Positions 1-7,291 of a DNA stretch of 40,376 bases are shown piece by piece (position 1 is the first letter of the stretch; the number at the start of each line of letters is the position of its first letter). Source of the DNA: Anaerolineae bacterium. Its GTDB lineage: Bacteria; Chloroflexota; Anaerolineae; Aggregatilineales; Phototrophicaceae. The position numbers and the translations under genes were made by a program. The DNA lies in the NCBI GenBank assembly GCA_022842885.1, contig JALHOR010000044.1, positions 1-40,376 of the forward strand, given 5' to 3'. Under the pieces are notes generated by a model. The model worked only from the letters and a program-made list of their open reading frames with translations. It made no database searches and had not been told where the DNA came from.

Positions 1-982
1 ATTGCGGACGACGACTTGGGAACCGGGCAAAATTTATGCTGATACCTACCAAGTCAACCTGTCGCGTTTAATCACCGGACGTTACCCGTTTGGCGTGCTG
101 GTGTCGTGGTGGCATATGCCCACTGGCGAAACGATATTACCTTTAGATAGCGCCGGTAATACGTTGTCAGCAGTTATTTTGGATGTAGGTGCGGTGGTTT
201 CTACGGATGCCAAAGAGTCGTTGGTAGGGATGCTGGAACTCAACCCCGAAGCGGCGGAACAAGCCACGTTTACCCTGCCCGGCAAAGAACCCATGATACA
301 ACTGGCAGGTTTCCAATTTAATCGGGAAACATCGGCACTGCGTTTGCGGTGGGTATCCAAAACCATTATGGATAGAGACTATAAAGTTTTTGTCCATGTC
401 GTGCGCGAAGAAAATCAACCCCCGTTTGGGCAAGCCGATACTTTCCCGGAATTGCCGACGCGCTATTGGCGCTTTGATGAACGTTTTAATACCGAACATC
501 AAATTAATTATGGCGAAGGCTTGCCCGCCGGGGATTACAAGCTCATTGTTGGTTGGTATGACCCAACGATTACCCCGGAAGAAGACCCGACTTATGGCGG
601 GCGTTTGGTGCGACGGGTTGTCGAAGAAACTGATGTTTTGCCCACATCGTATCAGTTGTTTGGATTTAGTGTGGATGCTGAAGGGGTGATTACATCGGCT
701 GAATTGGATAAGTTGGAACTGGAGTTACGGCGTATGGCAGAAGCGGAAGAAACTGCAACGCCCGAAGCGACGAGCGAACCCAACAGCGGCAGCATGGACG
801 ATTTTGCCGATACGACGCCTGAAGCAACGTCTGCGGCAGATAGTGCGAGTAGCCCGGCTGAGACCGATGTGCCAATGGCAACACAGGAAGCCTCTGAAAC
901 ACAAGCGGCTATCTCCACTGAAGAAATCGCTACCACTGCCGAACCATTGGCAACGGCAGAGGCGACGGAAGCCGACGAATAA
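1..982 (+). CDS. C-terminal part of a probable secreted or GT-C membrane protein (5' end outside window)
   Basis: The reading frame is open from the first base, so the true start lies upstream. The TTG at position 2 is only the first possible start inside the window. About 240 residues look like an extracytoplasmic beta-sandwich domain. A stretch with DYKVFVHVV, then LPTRYW, then GDYKLIVGWYDP resembles the domain that closes many Chloroflexota GT39-type membrane proteins. The last roughly 85 residues are low-complexity Thr/Ala/Glu/Ser/Pro, as in surface-exposed tails of this phylum. No membrane segment lies in the visible part, so its identity as a glycosyltransferase tail is inferred from similarity and from the GT-rich neighbourhood. 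It is followed by a good terminator and faces the convergent gene ending at 1024. Confidence 0.65.
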   Translation, partial: LRTTTWEPGKIYADTYQVNLSRLITGRYPFGVLVSWWHMPTGETILPLDSAGNTLSAVILDVGAVVSTDAKESLVGMLELNPEAAEQATFTLPGKEPMIQLAGFQFNRETSALRLRWVSKTIMDRDYKVFVHVVREENQPPFGQADTFPELPTRYWRFDERFNTEHQINYGEGLPAGDYKLIVGWYDPTITPEEDPTYGGRLVRRVVEETDVLPTSYQLFGFSVDAEGVITSAELDKLELELRRMAEAEETATPEATSEPNSGSMDDFADTTPEATSAADSASSPAETDVPMATQEASETQAAISTEEIATTAEPLATAEATEADE

Positions 983-988
983 TTCAAT

Positions 989-1018
989 AGGAGCGCAAAT
1001 GGGCGCTCCTTTATTTTT
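989..1018 (+). terminator. Rho-independent terminator of the first gene
   Basis: An 8-bp perfect stem (AGGAGCGC at 989-996, GCGCTCCT at 1003-1010) with a six-base loop is followed by a T-rich run to 1018. It lies seven bases after the stop codon. On the opposite strand the stem is also present, but the tail is less T-rich. It may therefore only partly stop the convergent gene that ends at 1024. Confidence 0.85.
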
Positions 1019-1023
1019 GATGA

Positions 1024-2997
1024 TTATTCTGTCTGTGCCTCGATTGGGATGCGGACAAATTGCCCGACTGGATTGCCGGCTGTATCTAACACATCGGTAT
1101 TCACAAATTGCCCATTGCCCATCAATTGATACAGGCTCACTTGCAAAATGGCTGCCTCATCGGGTACAACCAGCGATGCCCATGTGAGCAGGGTATCCCC
1201 TGCACACCAATGATCACCTTGCCAAAATACGGTGTCTTGCTGCGCGATGCGTGTATCATTTTCATCAAATAGCTGCACGCTGTATTGATAATTGCTGCCA
1301 CGTTTGCCATTGGGTAATTGCCATGCCAAAGTGATTTTGTCAGGTTGCAAAATATACCCGGTTAGCTGAACGCCATTATCAAAAAGAACAGGTTCAATAG
1401 TAGTAATCGTTTCAGCCCATGTCGGCGCGGTTTGCCAGCGATACAGGGTATACTCATCGCCGCCTGCACGCTCTGGAAAAGAAACACCTGTGTCATTTTG
1501 GTAAAAATTATTGACTGGATTTTCGGGCGCATTCGGTGCAACCAACACTGCAAAGTCACCTTGGGGCAGCACGGCATAACCATCGCCTTTGAGCGTGCGA
1601 ACACAACCAACATCACCGCGCAGCAGCACCGACCACACAACAGCCTCATGATTCAAATTCCATGCCATGCCATCACTCAGGACAATCACATCATTTTCGT
1701 CTTTGAGCGTCTCATAAATGGGATTCAGATAGCGCAGCGGTGTGGTGAAACCGGGATAATCCACATGACGATGAGCCAAATAATCGAGTGTGCTGCGCCA
1801 CGAGAATGCTTGTGTCAGCCAAATCACACCGAATATCACTATGATAATGTAACCGAAACGATATTTTTGGGCTGTGTTTTGGTACATCCACTTCATTATG
1901 CTATGCCCGCCAATGCCGATGAGTAGCGCATACGCCGGAATGCTGGCGATAAAATAATGTCCATAAACAGGCGTCCAATTCGGCAGTAATGCAAGAGGTG
2001 GCAAAAACGCCCATACCAGCACAAACAAGGTTAGCCCAATTTTGTATTTTTGCCACACTGCCACAAGACCTGCTAAAAGCGCGACTCCCAACAATCCCCA
2101 TACCGGTGATGCTGGTACTTGCGCGAGTAGGTTTTCGGCTTGCATTGGCGCAACCCATGTTTCCATGCCGTAGCCGGTGACAAGAAAAAAGACTGCCCGC
2201 AGCGACTCCGCCGAAAAGGTTAATCCCGTTTGAATATCTGACCGGGCAGCCGCATCACTAATGCGCGTTGGGTCAGCTTGCAGCGTTTGGGCGATGCCAA
2301 TGCCAAACGGCAGCAGCACCAGCGTGGACAAAATGATGCTGAGGATAAAAGCGCGGCGGGAAATATGTTTACGCCCCATCCACAACAGCAAAAAATACAG
2401 CGGGAATAATGCCCATGCCGCAAAATGAATTTGCATCCCAATCAATAAGATCGGCAAACACCCTATCTGCGCCCATGCTTGCCGCGTTAGCCATTTTTGA
2501 TTATTAGTTTTTTCCGGCGCTTCTAAGAAACCATATAAACCGAGCAGCAGTGCCAACAAAATAAAAGGCGTGTGATAATCCTGCGCCCATAATTTGCGGC
2601 TGTATAAGATTGCCCACGGACTGACGGCATAAGTGATGCCCGCGAAAAATGCTGCCCAACGCCCAAAATAGCGATAGGCGATTTTCCATAATAGCGCGAC
2701 CCCTGCCACATTCCACAGCATAATCCCCAAAATTGCTATCAAGGGATGCAGCGAGATTGCGAAAGCTGGTAGCAGCATATACACGCTCATCGGTGAATTG
2801 GGAATGCCTGTGGAGGAGATGATACCTGTCCAATGCCATTGTTCGCTTGTGATGATTTCCTGCGCCAATGTTGCCAACATGCCATCATCATGAAAAAATT
2901 CTACTATATCGGCTTGGTGCAGTCGCATAACTGCCGCAATCAACAAAACAGCGGCAGCCACCAGCCAATCTAGGCGTTTCGTCGTGTGAATCCGCAT
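1024..2997 (-). CDS. GT39-like (GT-C fold) membrane glycosyltransferase
   Basis: This 657-residue protein has many hydrophobic segments in its first roughly 400 residues and a soluble, probably extracytoplasmic, C-terminal domain of about 250 residues. The first outer loop carries an acidic pair (His36-Asp37-Asp38) after the first membrane helix, as expected for the catalytic loop of GT-C enzymes of the PMT/ArnT type. Such enzymes move a sugar from a polyprenyl-phosphate donor to a protein or lipid outside the membrane. The donor and acceptor cannot be read from the sequence. It starts six bases after the stop of the 912-residue membrane protein upstream, so the two are very likely co-transcribed. 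The start is ATG at 2997. Confidence 0.8.
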   Translation of the reverse strand: MRIHTTKRLDWLVAAAVLLIAAVMRLHQADIVEFFHDDGMLATLAQEIITSEQWHWTGIISSTGIPNSPMSVYMLLPAFAISLHPLIAILGIMLWNVAGVALLWKIAYRYFGRWAAFFAGITYAVSPWAILYSRKLWAQDYHTPFILLALLLGLYGFLEAPEKTNNQKWLTRQAWAQIGCLPILLIGMQIHFAAWALFPLYFLLLWMGRKHISRRAFILSIILSTLVLLPFGIGIAQTLQADPTRISDAAARSDIQTGLTFSAESLRAVFFLVTGYGMETWVAPMQAENLLAQVPASPVWGLLGVALLAGLVAVWQKYKIGLTLFVLVWAFLPPLALLPNWTPVYGHYFIASIPAYALLIGIGGHSIMKWMYQNTAQKYRFGYIIIVIFGVIWLTQAFSWRSTLDYLAHRHVDYPGFTTPLRYLNPIYETLKDENDVIVLSDGMAWNLNHEAVVWSVLLRGDVGCVRTLKGDGYAVLPQGDFAVLVAPNAPENPVNNFYQNDTGVSFPERAGGDEYTLYRWQTAPTWAETITTIEPVLFDNGVQLTGYILQPDKITLAWQLPNGKRGSNYQYSVQLFDENDTRIAQQDTVFWQGDHWCAGDTLLTWASLVVPDEAAILQVSLYQLMGNGQFVNTDVLDTAGNPVGQFVRIPIEAQTE

Positions 2998-3003
2998 GTG
3001 TAG

Positions 3004-5742
3004 CTACCTGTTGAGGGGCAAAATGAGCGTATTATCACGGATATTATCATTGCCAGTGGCAGTCAGGCGCACAACATCAGCGCGGGTATATAAGCCAATG
3101 GCAATTTCAACAGCATTTTCGGGCAACTCAAAACAATGGGTATCATCCAATAATTGTCCATTTATCCAGTTATTGGTGGGATAAAGATTATCGAAAGGTG
3201 CGGCATCAAATCCGGCGAGAAAATTTTGCTGTTCATCAAATGTATGCAGCAAAATCGCATATTCTGGCAGGTTATCTTTGTGGGGTTGCCAGCGCAGCAT
3301 AACACAATATTGTCCATTCTCATGCTTAAATTGGTTGACGCCGCGCAAAATCACGGCATCATCAAATGCCACATTGACGATTTGGAAGGCATCATCGGGC
3401 GCAAGACGATAATCGCCTGTAATGCGAATGGGAGATAGCGTGACAAAATTGTCGCCTGTTTCCGCTGGAATATACTCAATATTGGGATTTTGCGTATAAA
3501 TTGCGACGCGCACCTGCCCAACAAATGGCGGCGTATCCGGTGTAACCGTTAGTGTATACGTATCAATGGCATATTTGCCCGGTTGCCAATTGGCGAAATT
3601 TTGCCCAGCGATGCTGGCAGAATCCATCTGCGCCCAGACGTTTGTGCCGTTGATGTCCGTGATTTGTACCGATGCTCGTGGCGAAATAGGCGTCGCTTGG
3701 CGCAAATGCCAATACAAACGCACAGTAATCGTTTCTCCCGGTGCAGCATTTGTCGCTGAAATATCATACCCTGTGAGTGCCAATGTGTCGCCAAACGCGA
3801 TATGAATGCGCTGCTGCGCTGGTGGTTCATCGGGATTGCTTGCTGGACGCATAAAATCAGTATTCGGCAGCAAATAAATTTGATTAACAATCACAAAAAT
3901 GATGACAACCGCGCCGATTGTTCCTGCCAATTTGTAAGTCGGGGTATCATGATGAGATACTGATTCTGCTGTTTGTTTTCGCAGCAGCAACAATGCACTG
4001 GCGATGCCAATGCTGATGAGGCTAATAAGTGTGCCGATGTGTTGAATAGGTGTTCCGGCATATTGAATGGTGAGTGTATGTTTGCCAGCGGGCATGTTCA
4101 GCCCAATTAACCCATGAATCCCTTCTGGCGTAACTTCGATAGGCGTGTTATCCAGCGTGACATGCCAAGCGGGATAATACATCTGATTGAATAACAATAA
4201 AAATGCCTGTGGTGTTTCAATTTGATAACAGGTGGTTGTTTTCGGGCAATCTATCGTGACGCGCGAATAAATGACATTTTCCGACAGACTATCTTGATAT
4301 AAACCCACGCGCCATTCAAAAAATTGATGTTCCATCGGACTGCCGCCAATAGGGCGTTCTTCCGCCCAGATAGGCAAATATTCATTGCCACTGGTGAGAC
4401 CTAAATTGCCTGTGCGTTTTTCGTAGACGAAGGCTTCGCCCGGCACCAATTCGCCGGGTATATAAAAATTTAAGGGTGCATACAGCATCGGTAGCGCAGT
4501 CATCAGGATAGCCAATATCAAGCCACCTGCTATCCAGTTGCGCCAGCGTGCAGAAAAAAAATCAGGAAGCATTGCAATACTCGGAATCACTGCCAACGCT
4601 ACCATGCCCAATAACCGCCAAGGATAAACGACAAAATTCGCAATCGGCAGATTTTCCCACAACCAAGCTGATGCTGGTGTCATCAAAAAAACAGCGATTA
4701 AGGCAAAGACAGTGCCAATTACGACATTCTGAAATGCCCATACGGATAATTTGCGCTGGAATAATAATGCTGCCAAAAATCCAAGCGTTGCCAGAAAAAT
4801 ATGCAGCAAACCCGGTGAAAAAAAACGCGCCGGATTTTGTAAATTGCGGTCAATTGGCAAGATGGGGCGCAGCAAATCACTGAGCGCAATGAGGTTGCTG
4901 GCGGCGTTAAATGTGCCACGCTGAATGCTGCTAATCTGCACATAGCGAAATTCTGCTAATGCCGGCAACCAGAAAACCGCCGATAACCCGATGCCTAGGA
5001 TTAAGCCCGTTGTAGGGATAAACAAGTTTTTTAACCGCCAAAGGACTTGCTGCGGCGTTACGAACTCGGAGTGGGGAGGGCTGGGGTGGGGATTGCCAAA
5101 CAATGCCATCCATAAAGCATACAGTCCGGCGAAAGGGGCGGTTAGGAAGCCAGTGGGGTGATGCAGCAGTGTGATTGCGCCGAAAAATATGCCAATGCAG
5201 GCGATGAACTGTTTTTGCTGTGTTTGGATGCCTTTGGCGATGCTGCTGAACAAAAATGGCAAAAGTGCCATCGCGCAAAATTGGGAGAGGTTGGTTTGCA
5301 GCCACAATTCGTCGAAGCGAAAGGGCGCATAGGTATAGACCGCTGCTGCTAATAATGCGCCCCTGCGTCCGGTAAATATTCGGGCGAAACGATATGCTCC
5401 TAGCGGATACAGCAGCGTGAAAAAAAATTGCAACAACTTAAACACCGTAACGCCATCCAATGGCGTCAGCAGATAAATTGCCGCGCCAATGATATGCAGT
5501 CCGGGCGCATAAAAATTATGGATGGGATAGCCAAAACCATGATGCAAATATGGCGTCCAGCGCGGATACAGATAGCCCGCATCCATATTCACGGCGGCGC
5601 TGATGATGCGATGCAGATGAATCTCGGCATCGGCGGTGTTGGGCAAGCCGGGTTGCAGGAATGGTATTATCAACGGCAGCGCCAAAAGCAGTGCCGCCAG
5701 CATTTCCCATTCTAACATCCGTAATGTTTTGAGCATAGACAT
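3004..5742 (-). CDS. 6-pyruvoyl-tetrahydropterin-synthase-related large membrane protein, GT-C-like
   Basis: This 912-residue protein has a polytopic N-terminal half and an extracytoplasmic beta-rich C-terminal half. After the first helix comes a loop with Asp38, Glu40 and His42 (TADAEIH), then RWTP and GYPIHNFYAP. These are typical of the 'PTPS-related' membrane family (PF10131), which despite its name resembles GT-C glycosyltransferases. A second hydrophobic stretch at about residues 585-640 is followed by a beta-sandwich region. Residues 216-230 (NPHPSPPHSEF and flanks) are a Pro/His/Ser-rich insert encoded by a C-rich stretch that resembles a dispersed repeat (see findings). The start could be Met1 or Met3, and neither has a clear ribosome-binding site. 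The 657-residue GT39-like gene follows after six bases. Exact function unknown. Confidence 0.8.
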   Translation of the reverse strand: MSMLKTLRMLEWEMLAALLLALPLIIPFLQPGLPNTADAEIHLHRIISAAVNMDAGYLYPRWTPYLHHGFGYPIHNFYAPGLHIIGAAIYLLTPLDGVTVFKLLQFFFTLLYPLGAYRFARIFTGRRGALLAAAVYTYAPFRFDELWLQTNLSQFCAMALLPFLFSSIAKGIQTQQKQFIACIGIFFGAITLLHHPTGFLTAPFAGLYALWMALFGNPHPSPPHSEFVTPQQVLWRLKNLFIPTTGLILGIGLSAVFWLPALAEFRYVQISSIQRGTFNAASNLIALSDLLRPILPIDRNLQNPARFFSPGLLHIFLATLGFLAALLFQRKLSVWAFQNVVIGTVFALIAVFLMTPASAWLWENLPIANFVVYPWRLLGMVALAVIPSIAMLPDFFSARWRNWIAGGLILAILMTALPMLYAPLNFYIPGELVPGEAFVYEKRTGNLGLTSGNEYLPIWAEERPIGGSPMEHQFFEWRVGLYQDSLSENVIYSRVTIDCPKTTTCYQIETPQAFLLLFNQMYYPAWHVTLDNTPIEVTPEGIHGLIGLNMPAGKHTLTIQYAGTPIQHIGTLISLISIGIASALLLLRKQTAESVSHHDTPTYKLAGTIGAVVIIFVIVNQIYLLPNTDFMRPASNPDEPPAQQRIHIAFGDTLALTGYDISATNAAPGETITVRLYWHLRQATPISPRASVQITDINGTNVWAQMDSASIAGQNFANWQPGKYAIDTYTLTVTPDTPPFVGQVRVAIYTQNPNIEYIPAETGDNFVTLSPIRITGDYRLAPDDAFQIVNVAFDDAVILRGVNQFKHENGQYCVMLRWQPHKDNLPEYAILLHTFDEQQNFLAGFDAAPFDNLYPTNNWINGQLLDDTHCFELPENAVEIAIGLYTRADVVRLTATGNDNIRDNTLILPLNR

Positions 5743-5755
5743 TACATTTGTGAAA

Positions 5756-5815
5756 GTGTCCGCTAAAATCAGGCGATTATCATAGGGGTGATTTAGCCGA
5801 CTGACCAGAGGACAC
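5756..5815. promoter_or_regulatory. Promoter/leader region of the GT2 gene with nested inverted repeat
   Basis: GTGTCC (5756-5761) pairs with GGACAC (5810-5815), and GCTAAAATC (5762-5770) pairs imperfectly with GATTTAGC (5790-5797). The right arm covers the AGAGGAC ribosome-binding site just before the ATG at 5817. A weak promoter, ATTACA (5741-5746) with a 17-base spacer and TAAAAT (5764-5769), overlaps the left arm. The repeat may therefore act as DNA (operator) rather than RNA. Function is inferred only. Confidence 0.35.
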
Positions 5816-5816
5816 T

Positions 5817-6578
5817 ATGCTGAACGGAAAAAGAATCGCGGTGGTCATGCCCGCGTATAACGCAGAAAAAACGCTCGAAATCACCTATAACGAGATTCCG
5901 CATGATGTGGTGGATATTGTCATTCTCGTGGATGACCAAAGCCGCGACGAAACGGTGACATTAGCCCGCAAATTGGGCATTGATACGATTGTGCATCCTA
6001 AAAATCGCGGTTACGGCGGCAACCAAAAAACTTGTTATCTGAATGCGCTGACCAAAGGTGCGGATGTGGTCGTGATGCTGCACCCGGATTATCAATACAC
6101 GCCGCGTTTATTGGCAGCGATGGCAGCGATGGTGGCGTATGGCGAGTATGATATTGCGTTGGGGTCGCGGGTTCTGTTGGGTGGGGCGTTAAAGGGCGGG
6201 ATGCCATTTTATAAATTTATCTCGAATCGCTTTCTGACGTGGGCGGGCAACCGCATGTTGGGCGTACAGTTATCCGAATATCACACGGGCTATCGCGCTT
6301 TCACCAAAGAAGTGCTGTTGAATCTGCCACTGGAAGAAAACAGCGATAATTTTGTGTTCGATAATCAGATGTTGGCGCAAGCGGTGTTTTTTGGCTATCG
6401 CATTGGCGAGATGTCTTGCCCGACCAAATATTTTGAGGAAGCCTCCTCGATTTCGTTTTTGCCATCGGTCAAATATGGTATTGGCGTGCTGCGAACCGGA
6501 ATGCAGTTTCTGCTGCAAAAATGGGGGCTACAACAATACCCGATTTTTCAGCGTGAGGGGCGCAAACTGCCTGTGTAA
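5817..6578 (+). CDS. Family 2 glycosyltransferase, DPM1/DPG-synthase-like
   Basis: This 253-residue cytoplasmic or membrane-associated GT-A enzyme probably loads a sugar from a nucleotide donor onto polyprenyl phosphate. That would supply the GT-C transferases encoded around it. Visible signatures are VVMPAYNAE (9-17), the Asp39-Asp40 pair ([10 protein letters not shown]), NRGYGGNQ (63-70), HPDYQYTP (89-96) in the place of the usual DADLQ/DxD motif, and a GSR followed by a Gly-rich turn. No C-terminal membrane helices are evident, unlike DPM1/GtrB forms with anchors. The ATG at 5817 has the ribosome-binding site AGAGGA five bases upstream. It is transcribed away from the 912-residue GT-C-like gene. 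The polyprenyl acceptor is inferred from the family. Confidence 0.88.
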   Translation: MLNGKRIAVVMPAYNAEKTLEITYNEIPHDVVDIVILVDDQSRDETVTLARKLGIDTIVHPKNRGYGGNQKTCYLNALTKGADVVVMLHPDYQYTPRLLAAMAAMVAYGEYDIALGSRVLLGGALKGGMPFYKFISNRFLTWAGNRMLGVQLSEYHTGYRAFTKEVLLNLPLEENSDNFVFDNQMLAQAVFFGYRIGEMSCPTKYFEEASSISFLPSVKYGIGVLRTGMQFLLQKWGLQQYPIFQREGRKLPV

Positions 6579-6602
6579 AATGTGACTCATGAAAAGCAAA
6601 AA

Positions 6603-6650
6603 TATCACCACTGAGGCACAGAGGGCACTGAGGTTTCACGGAGAAAAATA
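6603..6650 (+). repeat. Left copy of 48-bp imperfect inverted repeat
   Basis: The element begins TATCACCAC and ends near TTTCACGGAGAAAAATA. It matches the reverse complement of 7218-7265 at 39 of 48 positions by direct counting, with no gaps. The core reads like the CACAGAG-type dispersed sequences seen in many environmental bacterial genomes; that link is from memory and unproven here. Confidence 0.85.
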
Positions 6651-6691
6651 GACAAAGATCCGAATCGCAAAGAGCGCCAAGAAAACACAAT

Positions 6692-6716
6692 AACCGATTT
6701 ATCGGTTTTTTGTTTT
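6692..6716 (+). terminator. Probable terminator downstream of the GT2 gene
   Basis: AACCGA (6692-6697) and TCGGTT (6702-6707) form a short stem with a TTTA loop. A T-rich run follows, interrupted by single G residues. It lies about 110 bases after the GT2 stop. The stem is short and AT-rich, so efficiency is uncertain. Confidence 0.45.
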
Positions 6717-6724
6717 GTTCTAGG

Positions 6725-6743
6725 CATCGGTTTTTAACCGATG
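6725..6743. repeat. Perfect 8-bp palindrome, ATCGGTT family
   Basis: CATCGGTT (6725-6732), TTT loop, AACCGATG (6736-6743). It shares the ATCGGTT/AACCGAT arms with the hairpin at 6692-6707, in the opposite order, and CCGAT/ATCGG arms recur at 6791-6806. The three together look like copies or rearrangements of one small palindromic unit. Confidence 0.8.
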
Positions 6744-6790
6744 ACATCATGAACCACAAAACACGCAGAAAACCGGCGTTCCCGTTAATT

Positions 6791-6806
6791 CCGATAGCTG
6801 CATCGG
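6791..6806. repeat. CCGAT/ATCGG inverted repeat
   Basis: CCGAT (6791-6795) and ATCGG (6802-6806) are separated by six bases. It is the third occurrence of this pentamer pair within 115 bases. Confidence 0.6.
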
Positions 6807-6855
6807 GTTCCGTTGTTTGTCATTTATTAATTAATAACTCTGGTTTTTGGTTTCG

Positions 6856-6931
6856 ACCTCACCCCCAACCCCTCTCCTGATCGCCGCAGGGCGGCTAGGC
6901 AAGGGGAGTCACGCAGGGGTGGGTTAGGTGG
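6856..6931. repeat. C/G-rich cruciform-type repeat with nested hairpin
   Basis: The left arm is C-rich (ACCTCACCCCC then AACCCCTCTCC, 6856-6877). The right arm is G-rich (GGGGAG ... GGGGTGGGTTAGGTGG, 6903-6931), and the two are imperfectly complementary. At the centre is a perfect hairpin: GCCGC (6883-6887), loop AGG, GCGGC (6891-6895). The composition is unlike the AT-rich surroundings. It resembles the C-rich dispersed palindromes common in Chloroflexota and cyanobacterial genomes, but that resemblance is from memory. Confidence 0.7.
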
Positions 6932-7029
6932 TTATGCTTGTATGTCTGCCCGGTAGTAATGAAAATACCGTTGGTTTACCCGCCAACTCATTCACCTGCT
7001 TTGTTGCAAACATCAAAATGGCTTGTGTC

Positions 7030-7052
7030 GCCCCAGACTAAAGTCATGGGGC
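7030..7052. repeat. Bulged hairpin, similar to IS200/IS605 end structures
   Basis: GCCCCA (7030-7035) pairs with TGGGGC (7047-7052), and GACT (7036-7039) pairs with AGTC (7042-7045). The structure has a single unpaired A (7046) and a two-base loop. Bulged hairpins with this kind of sequence occur at the ends of IS200/IS605 elements and in REP-type repeats. No Y1 transposase or TnpB frame lies nearby, so at most this is a remnant or a non-autonomous copy. Confidence 0.5.
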
Positions 7053-7217
7053 TAAACAAAACCAAACGCACTAAAGGCGTTATAGAAGCAGTCTCTTTAG
7101 CAGACTTGTCTTTTTGGCAGCCGGAAACTTTAGGCGGCATGATGTACTGATAATCGAAACTTGCAACTGAGCAGTTTTTTGGTTTAGCCTTTGATTTTGA
7201 ACCGAAGGCGTTTTTTG

Positions 7218-7265
7218 CTTTATTCTCCGTGAAATCTCGGTGCGCTCCGTGTCTCTGTGGTGATA
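7218..7265 (-). repeat. Right copy of 48-bp imperfect inverted repeat
   Basis: The reverse complement of the copy at 6603-6650 with 39 of 48 identities. It ends 26 bases from the thiolase stop codon, so thiolase transcripts would run into it. Confidence 0.85.
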
Positions 7266-7291
7266 ATTGTTGTGCCAATTACCATGCACCC

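Larger units (their letters stand above)
6579..7291. other. 713-bp gene-free, palindrome-rich island
   Basis: No credible coding sequence is present. The stretch lies between the end of the GT2 gene and the end of the thiolase gene, which converge on it. It contains a 48-bp imperfect inverted repeat at its borders (6603-6650 and 7218-7265) and, between those, at least five smaller palindromes, which are listed separately. A 70-codon frame at 6938-7150 has no ribosome-binding site and no recognisable similarity, and I do not consider it a gene. Confidence 0.75.

Noticed and set aside
1432..1926. A 164-codon frame antisense to the GT39-like gene
   Set aside because: Opposes a well-supported membrane protein and shows no signal, motif or ribosome-binding site.
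6938..7150. A 70-codon + strand frame in the palindrome island
   Set aside because: No ribosome-binding site, covers the bulged hairpin at 7030, odd composition and no recognisable similarity.
7165..7180. AACTG/CAGTT with a T-run as a terminator
   Set aside because: Loop of only two bases and an AT-rich five-pair stem; on the + strand no gene ends near it.
6603..7265. A complete insertion sequence between the inverted repeats
   Set aside because: No transposase or accessory frame, and no target-site duplication that I could see.
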